40,350 nt of DNA from a virus (IMGVR_UViG_3300014914_000012:1-40350), one strand, 5' to 3'. Positions 7,630 to 16,369 are shown, numbered from the stretch's first letter. A program made the numbers and translations. The notes: a model not told the origin generated them from the letters alone.

Positions 7630-7860
7630 TTAAGTACCCTCTATGATACCTTCTATTGTTCCTGGTCTACCTCTATGCCCTCTACTTTCGTCTTCAGGCT
7701 CTCCAGGGTGCCAGCAGTGATTAACAGCCTGGGGTCTTATGTCTTCAGGTCTGGTAGGTCTTTCGTACATGACAAAGCCCCTGGGGTGGTTTGTATTCCA
7801 ACACCTTGTTACATGCTCACCCTTGTCATTAACAAAGCCCATGTTAGTTATTTCTGGCAT
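7630..7860 (-). CDS. Hypothetical protein
   Basis: A 76-residue protein with a strong ribosome site (AAAAGGAG) at the right distance from ATG 7860; its start overlaps the end of the preceding gene by 13 bases. It is rich in His, Arg, Pro and Gly (TRCWNTNHPRGFVMY, then RGHRGRPG). It contains two Cys and several His residues that could bind metal, but no standard zinc motif. Function not recognised. The 175 bases between this gene and the Lar-like gene hold only the leader element described separately. Confidence 0.5.
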   Translation of the reverse strand: MPEITNMGFVNDKGEHVTRCWNTNHPRGFVMYERPTRPEDIRPQAVNHCWHPGEPEDESRGHRGRPGTIEGIIEGT

Positions 7861-8069
7861 TTTGCCTTTCTCCTTTTCTGCTGCATATACATCTTTTTGT
7901 TGAGCTTCCTGCGCTCACCTGTGTAGTCTCCATCTATTTCAGCCCTAATATCAGTCATGCACTCGCTGCCTGTCTTTGTGTTGGCAGGAGGACACCTGTA
8001 GTTCTTACTCTCCCAGGAACCTACAGGAATGGTGCCAGGGTCCTTTTGGATCTGGTCTTTAGCAGTCAA
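7848..8069 (-). CDS. Hypothetical basic protein
   Basis: A 73-residue protein with two cysteines (YRCPPANTKTGSEC) and a strongly basic C-terminus (RRKLNKKMYMQQKRRKAKCQK). The basic tail suggests nucleic-acid or membrane-surface contact. It overlaps its upstream neighbour by 4 bases (ATGA type), so it is likely co-translated with it. No family recognised. Confidence 0.45.
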   Translation of the reverse strand: MTAKDQIQKDPGTIPVGSWESKNYRCPPANTKTGSECMTDIRAEIDGDYTGERRKLNKKMYMQQKRRKAKCQK

Positions 8070-8422
8070 AACTCCTCCTCTATTGGTATTGGTTCCAGTC
8101 TAGCCCTTCGGTCTTCTACCAAACCTTCTAATAATAGCAAGTAGTTTATACAATCACCTATTTTTTCAGCTATATAGGCTTTGTCTGGTATATATGTACT
8201 ATCATACTCCATGGTGTCAATCATATCCCAAACTGATACCAAGTGCTTAAGCATCATGCCATCTAAAGCTGTTACAGGGTCCCTACCTCTAGCTGCTCCT
8301 GCTCTTACAAAATTATGTAGCCTGTCAGCTTCCGATGAATACTCCTTATCTTTACTCATTAGAACAGCCTTACAAATGTTAAACCTGTGTTCCACTAACC
8401 TGTCAAACTTGGTTGCTTTCAT
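8066..8422 (-). CDS. DUF1599-like protein (nucleotide-modification-associated type)
   Basis: A 118-residue protein. The pattern KDKEYSSEADRLHNFVRAG (about residues 24-42), then the helical ALDGMMLKHLVSVWDMID and EKIGDCINYLLLL, resembles small phage proteins of the DUF1599/nucleotide-modification-associated group, which share an all-helical MazG/dUTPase-like shape. This is recollection of a pattern, not a search. Such proteins occur near nucleotide metabolism genes. It overlaps the upstream zinc-ribbon gene by 20 bases. Confidence 0.55.
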   Translation of the reverse strand: MKATKFDRLVEHRFNICKAVLMSKDKEYSSEADRLHNFVRAGAARGRDPVTALDGMMLKHLVSVWDMIDTMEYDSTYIPDKAYIAEKIGDCINYLLLLEGLVEDRRARLEPIPIEEEF

Positions 8423-8609
8423 GTGTTTTTATCCTTGGTCTAAACAATGGACGTGAGGTTAAGTGATACCTGTTACACTCCTCACAATAATAAGCCCTGG
8501 TAGGAACAACCCTACTAGGATCGACAACACCTTTTCTAATGGCCAAGTACAGGGCTTGTTCTGCTAAAGCTTCCGTAGGGTAGCCTATTTTGCCTGTTCT
8601 ACAACTCAT
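8403..8609 (-). CDS. Zinc-ribbon phage protein, paralogue A
   Basis: A 68-residue protein. It starts with CRTGKIGYPTEALAEQAL and has a CEECNRYHLTS knuckle at about residues 42-52. The same plan (TGKIxY, an alanine-rich helix, then Cys-x-x-Cys-Asn-x-Tyr-His-Leu-Thr-Ser) occurs in the gene at 19203-19439, so the two are paralogues. Small proteins with CxxCxxxHLT are common in phages and probably bind zinc. The start codon follows directly after the upstream stop (TAG ATG), with GGAGG eight bases upstream. Confidence 0.6.
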   Translation of the reverse strand: MSCRTGKIGYPTEALAEQALYLAIRKGVVDPSRVVPTRAYYCEECNRYHLTSRPLFRPRIKTHESNQV

Positions 8610-8942
8610 CTAATACGCCTCCTTGTGAATACTCCTGGTTTCCTGGACCCACACGCCATTTCTGTTTACTACGGTGTATGTATTGGTGTGGTGGGAGTAG
8701 TCATATTCCTTGTTCCATTTCTCAGTAGGTTTGCCTGTCACTACTCGTTCATACTTTTCGGCAACATCTATCTGTCTGTCTAGGTTATTGCGCTGCTGAA
8801 ACTGAACCTGGGATACAGCCCTAAGCTCTGCTCCAGAACAACGCTCGTAAGTGTAAGGGTTACAGGCTGCATTTGCTTCCACATACCCTACCAGGAGGTA
8901 GAGGGCTATTATTGCTCCTGCTGCTATGAATATTGCTTTCAT
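8610..8942 (-). CDS. Small exported protein
   Basis: A 110-residue protein with a clear Sec signal: MKAIFIAAGAIIALYLLVGYVEANA, probable cleavage after ANA, leaving a mature protein of about 85 residues that starts ACNPYTYERCSG. Two cysteines nine residues apart could form a disulphide. The rest is charged and helical (QFQQRNNLDRQIDVAEKYE), then a beta-like tail with YTVVNRNGVWVQETRS. It is the first gene after a good sigma-70 promoter, within a promoter-leader cassette also found before the gene at 20136. The function is unknown; a periplasmic role in the infected cell, for example exclusion, is a guess. Confidence 0.6.
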   Translation of the reverse strand: MKAIFIAAGAIIALYLLVGYVEANAACNPYTYERCSGAELRAVSQVQFQQRNNLDRQIDVAEKYERVVTGKPTEKWNKEYDYSHHTNTYTVVNRNGVWVQETRSIHKEAY

Positions 8943-8991
8943 TGTCTAGTCTCATTTGTGGTGGTGGCTGATTGCCCCTGCGATGTCTGTT

Positions 8992-9019
8992 AATATACAA
9001 CACCCTACAAAGGAGTCAA
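8992..9019 (-). promoter_or_regulatory. Sigma-70 promoter, cassette copy A
   Basis: On the minus strand: -35 TTGACT (9014-9019), 16-base spacer, -10 TATATT (8992-8997). It would transcribe the exported-protein gene at 8942 and those after it. From the middle of the spacer onward it matches the promoter at 20187-20214 (AGGGTG-TGTATA-TAACAG-CATCG with single changes), and both leaders end in GAGACTAGACAATGAAA at the start codon. Confidence 0.75.
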
Positions 9020-9033
9020 GGGCTAATTTGTAT

Positions 9034-10284
9034 TTAGGTGTCTTTTTTATTCACTAGCCTATTAAATCTAGGTAGGAACAGGCTGGAGACTAAGGCCCCT
9101 TCTGCTTGTATGATAGTATTGTATAGTATCTCTACCCTCTCACCTACATACTCTTCTGCAGGTCTCTCCCTGTCAAAATCACTTAGGCCAGCACCTACCT
9201 TAACCACTATCTCAGTGCCTGACTCCATGTAGCCCTCACAGATTAAAGCACCTATAGCACCCTCATACTTACCTTTACCAGGGACTACACCAACACAAGT
9301 AAGTACACACTCTTTTATAGCTTTCTTCTTGATCATGGTAGGTGTTCTCTCCCATAGGTAAGGGTCTTCTAGGTAACGACAGATTAGGCCCTCATACCCT
9401 GCGGCCAGTACATTGGTAAACGCTGTCTCTATGTCTTCTATGTTTTCGGCTACTCCTTGGTCTATTATTTTTATATTTCTCAGACGTTCCTGAGCGGATT
9501 CGCTGGACTGATGGCCAAGATCCAAAATTTTATGCGCTTCACGGAGCCTTAAATTATAGTTTTTTGAGGTAAATCCAACTGCCCAAGCTTCCAGGTCTAC
9601 ATAGTCAAATATTACAAAGGTATAGTCTTCTATATCTGTTGCAGATCCCAGGAGGATCTTGTTGACACTACCTGTTATTTTGGACCTCTCTATCTGCAGG
9701 CCATTACCATGCACTAGCTCACCATCATATACACCATCTGGTAGGCCCTTCATTGTTTCTATGAGTGAGTCCACCTGCAGCAGCTTACCTGTGGAGGTCC
9801 GTAGCTCTACGGTACCAGCATATACAAAAGACAGCAGGCGTACACCATCGTATTTAAGGCTGTACAGTATAGGGTATCTTGGTATAGGTACATCCTCTGC
9901 TTTCATTATGTCAAAGGTTGGTATTAGTCCTGGGTAGCTTTTATTTATGGTAGCTATACCAACATTCGCCTTAAGACTACCTCCCAGGATTAGCCTGAAT
10001 ATCTCCCCATACTCCCTAGATAGTTCCAGGGCTAGTGCTTTTCTATCCTGCATGGTACCTGCTTTCTGGGCTAGCACATCCAAGCCCCTAAACATATCGG
10101 AATAGTCTTCGTGATCATCTACAAAGGTTATATCTGGTACAGATCCAATATAGTAGTTTATAGAATCATTGTACATAGCTACTAAGGCCTTCTGCCAGTC
10201 GTAGTTATTCGCTGCTTGATCCAGTATAATAAGTTTTGCGTTCGAGCCTCTACATTTCCTAAGTTTATGCACTATGCTAATCAT
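9034..10284 (-). CDS. ATP-dependent DNA ligase
   Basis: A 416-residue protein. The adenylation motif LKYDGVR (catalytic Lys about residue 144) is the KxDG signature of nucleotidyltransferase ligases. Later motifs include YDGELVHG, YEGLICRY near residue 300 and IKKKAIKECVLT (motif V-type lysines). It should seal nicks during phage replication and repair. The start at ATG 10284 was chosen because GGAG lies nine bases upstream; an in-frame TTG at 10299 would overlap the polymerase gene. It is directly downstream of the DNA polymerase, with four bases between stop and start. The final domain ends with FLPRFNRL, typical of this family. Confidence 0.88.
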   Translation of the reverse strand: MISIVHKLRKCRGSNAKLIILDQAANNYDWQKALVAMYNDSINYYIGSVPDITFVDDHEDYSDMFRGLDVLAQKAGTMQDRKALALELSREYGEIFRLILGGSLKANVGIATINKSYPGLIPTFDIMKAEDVPIPRYPILYSLKYDGVRLLSFVYAGTVELRTSTGKLLQVDSLIETMKGLPDGVYDGELVHGNGLQIERSKITGSVNKILLGSATDIEDYTFVIFDYVDLEAWAVGFTSKNYNLRLREAHKILDLGHQSSESAQERLRNIKIIDQGVAENIEDIETAFTNVLAAGYEGLICRYLEDPYLWERTPTMIKKKAIKECVLTCVGVVPGKGKYEGAIGALICEGYMESGTEIVVKVGAGLSDFDRERPAEEYVGERVEILYNTIIQAEGALVSSLFLPRFNRLVNKKDT

Positions 10285-10288
10285 GTTA

Positions 10289-11980
10289 TCAGTCTCCAAA
10301 GTTCCATGTATAATTCCATTCTGCCTCTTTTGGCATAGGTAGGTCAGGTATTGCCAGATCTTTTATTACGTAATACCAAGCCTCCACCATGCACTCGTTT
10401 AACCTATCTACCCACAGGTCCGCATCTTCTCTATCCACTTCTAATACATTAGCATCATGTATGGTACTTATTAGGTTCTCATCAGGGTATCTACTTTTCA
10501 ACAGTGCTAGAGATACCTTTGTAACTTCAGCACTGGACCCCTGAATAGGTATAGCTAGTGAGTCAGTAGCCTTAGTAGTCCTGACAGACTTACCAAGGGC
10601 TGTTCTTATATCAAGGTAGCCATAGGTACGTATAGAACCTTCATGGAATGAGTGCCATTCCTTGAAGGTCTGGTAGGTGTCAAAGTAACGTTCACGTAAC
10701 TGCCTCAGCTCTTGTATAGGTAAGATTATCTCTGCCTTAGTACGCAACATACTACCTATCAGACCTTCTCTAGCTCCGTACAATGAGGCAAATGTGAAAG
10801 TCTTACCTACATTTCTCTGGACCTTGTTTACTTTTGCCTTGGGTATATCAAAAATGGAGGCAGTTGTAAAAGTATGCAGATCCTCTCCAGCCCTCATTAG
10901 TTCAGCCATAACAGGCTCACCAGTCCAAGCTACAGCCATGCGTAACTCAAGCCCTGCATAATCCATATAGACCAGCACCTTGCCTTCACCTGCCTTAAAC
11001 ACTTTGGTAAGCTCTCTAGGTACCTGCTGCAGGTTGGTATGGGTGAACCTATCACCACCCTTACAGGCCCATCTACCAGATATAGCTGAGGATGGATTAA
11101 AAAATCCGTACACCCTTGGCCTGTTATATTTATGCAGAAAATTAATATGCTTTACAAGGTATCTGGCACGCTTGATCTGCCTAGCCCACTTGTTACCCTC
11201 CAGGGCTAACCTTACCAATGTTTCAGCATCTGAGGAAGATGTTTCCAGCAGTTCACAACATTGCTTTGGTGAGTTAGGATTGACAGGTAGGGAGGGTATA
11301 AGCTCTTCAGCCTCTCTCACAGCCTTTAATAACAGCTCCTGTACCAACTTCTGGTCAGCTGCTACACCTCTCCTAGAGTACTCTACAGCATATTTCAGAT
11401 TGACCATATCCAGCTTATAAGATTCTGTCTCTTTGGCTTGTTCTACACGCTCGTATAGTTCACAAAGTCCTATAACATCCAAGGCAGCATACTGCAGCAT
11501 CTCTTCAGTCAGTAAACCAGACCAATCAGCCTTTTGTAGCTCTTTTTTGTCAAGTGTTGCACACTCCTCTCTACGTATCTTACAGTACCTAAAACAGCTG
11601 TATAGGTCAAATTGGGCACCCTTGTTGAACAAGGCCAACCTGCTAAGGTAGATAGTATCATCCAAGTTATCGGGTAGCCATAGCTCATCTGTGGCGCAGT
11701 TGATGGTATGTAAGTCATAACTACCGTTATGAAATACCAGCTGGTAGGGCTTAATATGTCTCAATACAGTCTTTAGCGGTATGAATTTACAGTCTATGAT
11801 TAGCGCATCTTCTGGCCAATGCTTTTGGTACAGCTGCACTAACCTGACTTCACCGTACAGGCCGCCATCTGTCTCACCTTCTTTAATAGCCGTTTCGGTA
11901 TCCACGAATAGTGGTTGGTCCTTATCAATCTGAATATCTTCTGGCCAGTCTTCTACAGCCCTGATTAATGTATATTCCAT
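10289..11980 (-). CDS. Family A DNA polymerase with 3'-5' exonuclease domain
   Basis: A 563-residue replicative polymerase of the PolA/T7 gp5 type. The exonuclease domain has FVDTET (Asp27, Glu29), VFHNGSYDL (Asp89) and YAALD (Asp168). The polymerase domain has motif A YMDYAGLELRM (Asp340, Glu345), motif B RNVGKTFTFASLYG (Arg389, Lys393, Tyr401) and motif C TIHDANV (His507, Asp508). Motif C is HDA rather than the usual HDE, so the third acidic residue is absent; some phage enzymes vary here. The length fits phage enzymes without the 5' nuclease domain. It is flanked by ligase and helicase in one operon, separated from the helicase by two bases. Confidence 0.93.
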   Translation of the reverse strand: MEYTLIRAVEDWPEDIQIDKDQPLFVDTETAIKEGETDGGLYGEVRLVQLYQKHWPEDALIIDCKFIPLKTVLRHIKPYQLVFHNGSYDLHTINCATDELWLPDNLDDTIYLSRLALFNKGAQFDLYSCFRYCKIRREECATLDKKELQKADWSGLLTEEMLQYAALDVIGLCELYERVEQAKETESYKLDMVNLKYAVEYSRRGVAADQKLVQELLLKAVREAEELIPSLPVNPNSPKQCCELLETSSSDAETLVRLALEGNKWARQIKRARYLVKHINFLHKYNRPRVYGFFNPSSAISGRWACKGGDRFTHTNLQQVPRELTKVFKAGEGKVLVYMDYAGLELRMAVAWTGEPVMAELMRAGEDLHTFTTASIFDIPKAKVNKVQRNVGKTFTFASLYGAREGLIGSMLRTKAEIILPIQELRQLRERYFDTYQTFKEWHSFHEGSIRTYGYLDIRTALGKSVRTTKATDSLAIPIQGSSAEVTKVSLALLKSRYPDENLISTIHDANVLEVDREDADLWVDRLNECMVEAWYYVIKDLAIPDLPMPKEAEWNYTWNFGD

Positions 11981-11982
11981 AA

Positions 11983-13554
11983 TTAAAATATTGCGTTCCT
12001 TATTGCAGAGTACTTACCATCAAAATCTACCAGTATACTCTTTGGTTGTCGTAACCTGTTGCTGTCTGTGTATACCTCTTCTGTGGTAAGCCCTCCAGTA
12101 TAGCCCCTTGCCGTAACCCAATGGTCAGCCTTAACCTTGGGATAAGATCCTCTAGGGTGGTTCAGGCACACCCAATCACTTACGCTTTGTATGCCACAAT
12201 TATATACTACCCTTAAGCTAGTATGTCCACCCCTTTTCTGGTGCAGGTGATAATTAACATTATCTACCTTCAGCCATTTCTGCTTATCCTCTTTACGCTT
12301 CACCAGCTCATGCTTGCTAGCCTTAGTTTTTAGCTTGGTATTCTCAGGTAGTGGGAACTCAAACCCACAAGTAGGACAGGCAGGTTTTGATATATGTACC
12401 AGGGTTGCACATACAGGGCATTTCCTCACAGGTGCGCTACCGTCACCCTTACGCTTTTTCTTGGGTACCAGTACATCATTAATAGGGCCTAACCTTTCCG
12501 TGTTACCGGCAAAGTCCAGGACCAAGCAGTGGTCCTTACCTGGGGATATTCGCAGACCTCTACCAACCATTTGTACGTGCAGCACTGCTGATTTAGTTGG
12601 CCTGAGTAATACTAGCAGGTCAACATTAGGAGCATCAAAGCCAGTCGTAACCATACCAACAGATACTAAAGCTCTAGTGCTGCCGTTCTTAAACTGGTTT
12701 ATAATTTCTTCTCTGTCTTCCACTACGTCACTGTGTAGCGTGTCTGCCGCTATACCTTCAGCATTAAGTAACCTGCTGATGCGCTCCGCATGGGCTATAT
12801 TGATGGCAAACACCAGCCATTTCTTATAGTTCTTACCATACTTCACGGTTTCTAGGCAGGCTTCTTTAGTAATGCTTTCAACATCAAAAGTATCACCCAA
12901 GTCCTTAACGTTGTAATCTCCAGCTGATACCTTCACCTTGCTAGCATCTAGCTGCATCTTGGTAGATATTGGTATTAGGTTGGTCAGGTAGCCATCATCT
13001 ATGAGCTTGGTAAAGTTTGATACAGATGTCAGATCATAAGCTAAGTGGTCAAACAGGGTACTATTCTCATGGATAAAACCGTGGCCAGTTCTAAACACAG
13101 TAGCTGACATACCTGTTATCTGGCCCCTGTGCTTACTGAGCAGTGACCTATACATGCCACTGTTTTTGTGATTTACCGTGTGGCATTCATCTATAATAAA
13201 CAGGTTTGTGAACTCGTACAGCTCAGGCTTACGATATACAGATTGAATACCTGCCACTGTTATTTGGCCTATGGTCTTACTCTTCAAGCCAGCACTGTAA
13301 AGCCCAATCTCATCATCTGGAAAAAATACTTGTAAGGAGGCATGGTCCTGCTGCAAAATTTCTCTGGTATGCGACAAGACCACTACCTTATTGTGCGGGT
13401 TATCATTCAGATAAGCGTGGATCATAGCGCCCATGATAACCGTTTTACCAGCACCAGTTGGAACAGCTACAACAGGCTTGGTACTACCCTCCTTGATAGC
13501 GTTGTACCAAGCCTCCACTACGTCCAACTGATATTGTCTCTTTTCAAATTTCAT
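11983..13554 (-). CDS. Superfamily 2 DEAD/DEAH-box helicase
   Basis: A 523-residue helicase starting MKFEKRQYQLDVVEAW, which places the Q-like motif (RQYQ) at the N-terminus. Walker A is VPTGAGKT (Lys37), Walker B is IIDECH (Asp122-His125), motif III is GMSATVFRTG, and motif VI is QMVGRGLRISPGK. A zinc ribbon follows near residue 385: CPVC, then CPTC. The C-terminal 110 residues are unique. The start is ATG 13554, which overlaps the nuclease stop by 11 bases; a longer frame to 13653 lies inside the nuclease gene. SSL2/UvsW-like phage helicases act in replication fork restart and recombination. Confidence 0.88.
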   Translation of the reverse strand: MKFEKRQYQLDVVEAWYNAIKEGSTKPVVAVPTGAGKTVIMGAMIHAYLNDNPHNKVVVLSHTREILQQDHASLQVFFPDDEIGLYSAGLKSKTIGQITVAGIQSVYRKPELYEFTNLFIIDECHTVNHKNSGMYRSLLSKHRGQITGMSATVFRTGHGFIHENSTLFDHLAYDLTSVSNFTKLIDDGYLTNLIPISTKMQLDASKVKVSAGDYNVKDLGDTFDVESITKEACLETVKYGKNYKKWLVFAINIAHAERISRLLNAEGIAADTLHSDVVEDREEIINQFKNGSTRALVSVGMVTTGFDAPNVDLLVLLRPTKSAVLHVQMVGRGLRISPGKDHCLVLDFAGNTERLGPINDVLVPKKKRKGDGSAPVRKCPVCATLVHISKPACPTCGFEFPLPENTKLKTKASKHELVKRKEDKQKWLKVDNVNYHLHQKRGGHTSLRVVYNCGIQSVSDWVCLNHPRGSYPKVKADHWVTARGYTGGLTTEEVYTDSNRLRQPKSILVDFDGKYSAIRNAIF

Positions 13555-14359
13555 AGCATTCGTAGTCTTTGCAAGCCACTCTTTGGAACTTAGTTGGTAT
13601 ATGTCCTTTATACAGTGTGCAGTACCATTTACCCTCTTGTATCGGTCCTGCATGTTTACATGACCTGCAGCTTACTTCAGGTTTATCCGAGCCATTACAT
13701 ACATACTTGGCCGCACACCATTGGCAAGCATACCAGCCTGGGGGTAGGGTCTTTTTAAAAGGTACTTGGTTGGTAATGATCCACTCTGCTTTCCTGGTAA
13801 GATCTTCTGCATAGCCTTTGTCATAGCGCACACGCTCCACATACCACGCATCTGTATTCTTATTAACAGCTATAAACAAAGCTCTACTATATTTGCCAGC
13901 TTTCATATACGCTTGGCATTGAGCATAATACACTGGCCTGCCTACCTCCAGACCTTTCTTACACAGCTCCTTATACCCTTTGTCGTTTATGGTCTTCATT
14001 TCCAGAATATGCGGAGTCTTTGGAGCATCTGGCACGTTTTCTGCTACACCATCATTGTGGCCCCTGTAGTGCCCATTACACCCTATGTAACCTGTTTGCT
14101 CTCCACTAACCACTACCCCTATTTTGCGCAGCTCTGCTATGATTGCGGGTTCCTCTCTATGCCCTCTGTCAAACAGCCGCATGAGTTGGGCGTTAAACTT
14201 ATCAGTGTAACACCATCTGAATTGGTACCAAAGATAACGCATACAGTGGTGGCCGATGCTACTCATACCTACATAGGTACGCTTATCGCCCTCATGCTCT
14301 ACATCATCTACTAACCTTTGCAGTTGGGTACGCTTGTCTATAACAGTTATATCTACCAT
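13544..14359 (-). CDS. Cas4/RecB-like PD-(D/E)XK exonuclease
   Basis: A 271-residue protein. Motifs: GHHCMRYLWYQFRW near residue 36, RGHREEP (His67), GHNDG (Asp103), LEMKT (Glu120, Lys122) and YYAQCQAYM (Gln147-149). This is the order of the RecB/Cas4 nuclease family. The C-terminal third has a cluster of cysteines (CQWCAAKYVC, then CRSCKHAG and later CTLY, CKDYEC) that could hold an iron-sulphur cluster or zinc. It is probably the phage recombination exonuclease, working with the nearby Sak4-like ATPase. It is not a CRISPR gene, since no cas1/cas2 or array is present. Confidence 0.82.
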   Translation of the reverse strand: MVDITVIDKRTQLQRLVDDVEHEGDKRTYVGMSSIGHHCMRYLWYQFRWCYTDKFNAQLMRLFDRGHREEPAIIAELRKIGVVVSGEQTGYIGCNGHYRGHNDGVAENVPDAPKTPHILEMKTINDKGYKELCKKGLEVGRPVYYAQCQAYMKAGKYSRALFIAVNKNTDAWYVERVRYDKGYAEDLTRKAEWIITNQVPFKKTLPPGWYACQWCAAKYVCNGSDKPEVSCRSCKHAGPIQEGKWYCTLYKGHIPTKFQRVACKDYECYEI

Positions 14360-14679
14360 GTTACCCTCTCACCTTGGCTAAGGTACCTGTAGATTGTGGC
14401 GAGTTGGGACTCGTAGTAATGGGTCAAGTCTGTACGCCTTTTAAGCTCTATGACACACGCTCTTACAGCCTTACGCATATAAGCTACAGTGTAGTATTCT
14501 GTAAACTCATACTTCTGAAAAGGGTGTAGGTGCATCTCTTCAGGGGCTGAGTGGTTCCATATCATCCTAAGCGTGAAAAATAAGTGTCTAGTCTCCATAT
14601 TTGCAGGCTGTACAAAAACACCTTTCCTAGTTCTCCACCTAAAGTTGGTGACTTCTTTCATGTTGGTTATATCTTTCAT
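14353..14679 (-). CDS. Hypothetical protein in the replication operon
   Basis: A 108-residue protein overlapping the nuclease start by 7 bases. It is rich in aromatic and basic residues (WRTRKGVFVQ, RHLFFTLRMIWNHSAPEEMH, EYYTVAYMRKAVRACVIELKRR). The segment METRHLFFTLRMIWNH looks like small phage proteins found next to recombination nucleases, but I know of no function. A helical DNA-binding or accessory protein is possible. Confidence 0.55.
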   Translation of the reverse strand: MKDITNMKEVTNFRWRTRKGVFVQPANMETRHLFFTLRMIWNHSAPEEMHLHPFQKYEFTEYYTVAYMRKAVRACVIELKRRTDLTHYYESQLATIYRYLSQGERVTW

Positions 14680-14722
14680 AGTATCCTCAAGTTATGGGGT
14701 AGCTCTCACTACCCCTTAAAGA

Positions 14723-15250
14723 TTATTCCCAGGGTAATTTCTTACCTGCAGGTTTTTGTACCTCTGGCGGCGTGTCCACTACTGACTCCGGCTCTGGCGT
14801 AGTCTCTGGCTGATTAACCTGTGGAGGTGCCAGCTCTGCAGGCGGTGCCATTATATTGGCAGGACGATAACCACGCACCCTGTTGTTAATGTACTGAGGG
14901 TTGGTTTCGTCAATGGTAACATCTGCTTTAAACTGTAAACCGTGCAGTTCTGCAGAATCCTCTACAGCCATAACTTCACAAGCTTGACACAAGCCGTTAA
15001 AATCCTTCATACCATTGGCTGCCACGTTAGGGTCAGGGTGCCACAAGTTGAAGTTAAGGAACAAGGTCCTGCCTCTATAATCACCTTCGGCCACTTTACA
15101 GGTAACGGACAATCTGGAGTGAGCCTGACCCTTTACGAGTTTCTGCTCACTATGAGCTATAACCAGAATGTACTCACCTTCGGCTATAGGTGCAAAGTCA
15201 AAGGTCTCTTTGTTGTCTTCAGTGTTTGCTGCTCTTGGTAGTAATGCCAT
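14723..15250 (-). CDS. DUF669-like ssDNA-binding-type protein
   Basis: A 175-residue protein with an N-terminal beta-rich domain of about 125 residues (FAPIAEGEYILVIAHSEQK, SRLSVTCKVAEGDYRGRTLF, FKADVTIDETNPQYINNRVRGY) that fits the DUF669 family. It is followed by a flexible Pro/Glu-rich tail ending KKLPWE. That layout (folded domain, disordered linker, short acidic-aromatic tip) is like single-stranded DNA-binding proteins, whose tips recruit partners. It sits next to the Sak4-like ATPase, the usual partner. The role is inferred from context. Confidence 0.75.
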   Translation of the reverse strand: MALLPRAANTEDNKETFDFAPIAEGEYILVIAHSEQKLVKGQAHSRLSVTCKVAEGDYRGRTLFLNFNLWHPDPNVAANGMKDFNGLCQACEVMAVEDSAELHGLQFKADVTIDETNPQYINNRVRGYRPANIMAPPAELAPPQVNQPETTPEPESVVDTPPEVQKPAGKKLPWE

Positions 15251-15254
15251 CTGT

Positions 15255-15926
15255 CTATTCTCCTTGTATCTTGTTAATGATGTAGCCTATATCAGGCTGT
15301 GTTATTTTGGCCAATTTTCCTGACCTGTCTTTTGCAATATACTGCAAGTCGTTATCAGTCTGCAGGTACCTGTAGTAGGAGCCGTCTGCCAGTTTACCCA
15401 TTCGCATGACAAACAGCTCATCAAAGAAGAATGGCAAGCTCTGCAGTAATAACTGTCCAGGTACCCCAGGCTTATAGGTGACTGCCTTTGTTACTTCGTC
15501 TACCTCCTTTTTTAGCTTGCAGCTAAAATATACGTGTTTAGATGTAAGGTCCCTGAAATTACGTATAAGGATGGCCATATCATCAGCCATAACACCATAC
15601 GCCTGTCTAGGATCTTTAGTTTTTTTCTTCTCTTCTGTAAGCAAGACTTCGGCTATTTCAGACAAGCTATCTATACAGACTGTAGTGTACTGGTTAGCCT
15701 CCTGGGATTGTGACAACCACTTGTAAGCATCCAGACACTCTTTCATAGTATTGACCACTATAACAGGTAGCTTTTCATCTGCCAGCGATAGCAGGCCAGC
15801 TTCAGCTGATATAATTATAGGGTTTGGTGCAGTCTTGCACAGAGTAGTCTTACCCATACCAGCCTCACCATAGATGCAGAAATTCACACCATTCAAAGCT
15901 ATGTCATCAGTGTAAGTAATTTTCAT
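15255..15926 (-). CDS. Sak4-like RecA-fold ATPase (AAA_24)
   Basis: A 223-residue ATPase. Walker A is YGEAGMGKTTL (Gly20, Lys26, Thr27); Walker B is TTVCIDSLSE (Asp86). A later block DDMAILIRNFRDLTSKHVYFSCKLKKE is typical of the AAA_24 family, and FFFDELFVMRM is close to the C-terminus. Members of this family in phages (Sak4) have a RecA-like core and support single-strand annealing together with an SSB. Here the neighbour is a DUF669 protein, with four bases between them. The start overlaps the upstream stop (ATGA). Confidence 0.82.
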   Translation of the reverse strand: MKITYTDDIALNGVNFCIYGEAGMGKTTLCKTAPNPIIISAEAGLLSLADEKLPVIVVNTMKECLDAYKWLSQSQEANQYTTVCIDSLSEIAEVLLTEEKKKTKDPRQAYGVMADDMAILIRNFRDLTSKHVYFSCKLKKEVDEVTKAVTYKPGVPGQLLLQSLPFFFDELFVMRMGKLADGSYYRYLQTDNDLQYIAKDRSGKLAKITQPDIGYIINKIQGE

Positions 15927-16282
15927 TTCTTTATCTCTATGGTAGGTAGTCCTTCATTAGCTATGATAGCATCCCATAAGGCGCTGTCTGCAGGTAACTT
16001 CTTATGAGCTGCTGTCAAGCTTGGCTTGGTCTTGATACAGCCTCTCTCCTCATCACTTAAGTAATCCCAGACAGATTTTAAGGCTGGAATATCCAAGCGC
16101 TTATTCAGCACTGTAGCGATGACCACATCAGTGCCCTCTACATTAATCTTATGGCGTGACTCACCATGCGGACCTTCCCCAAGGAGATCTTTTACAAGCT
16201 CCTTACGTAGGTTACGTTCATCCTCAATCATCTGCTTCATACGTGTATTCAGTATGTACCAATCCTTCAGCTTTTCGAGCAT
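15923..16282 (-). CDS. Hypothetical protein of the recombination operon
   Basis: A 119-residue protein, predicted helical at the N-terminus (MLEKLKDWYILNTRMKQMIEDERNLRKELVKDLL), then a beta segment with HKINVEGTDVVIATVLNKRLD. This layout is common in small phage proteins upstream of Sak4/AAA_24 genes. It is the first gene after the promoter at 16341-16369 and overlaps the ATPase gene by four bases. No catalytic motif. Confidence 0.6.
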   Translation of the reverse strand: MLEKLKDWYILNTRMKQMIEDERNLRKELVKDLLGEGPHGESRHKINVEGTDVVIATVLNKRLDIPALKSVWDYLSDEERGCIKTKPSLTAAHKKLPADSALWDAIIANEGLPTIEIKK

Positions 16283-16340
16283 ATTTAATACCTCATGTAG
16301 TTGTGATCAGCTTTAGGCTATTCCCTCAGCTGGTCCTGGT

Positions 16341-16369
16341 AATATAATAAAATAGACGATACAGGTCAA
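16341..16369 (-). promoter_or_regulatory. Sigma-70 promoter for the recombination/replication genes
   Basis: On the minus strand: -35 TTGACC (16364-16369), 17-base spacer, -10 TATATT (16341-16346). It sits in the 117-base gap between genes and would drive the run from 16282 down to the ligase. A 13-base inverted repeat (16344-16356 and 16372-16384) overlaps it. Confidence 0.7.

Noticed and set aside
13766-14314. A 182-residue plus-strand frame opposite the nuclease gene
   Set aside because: The opposite strand holds a gene with clear nuclease motifs; this frame has no domain and lacks a credible start.
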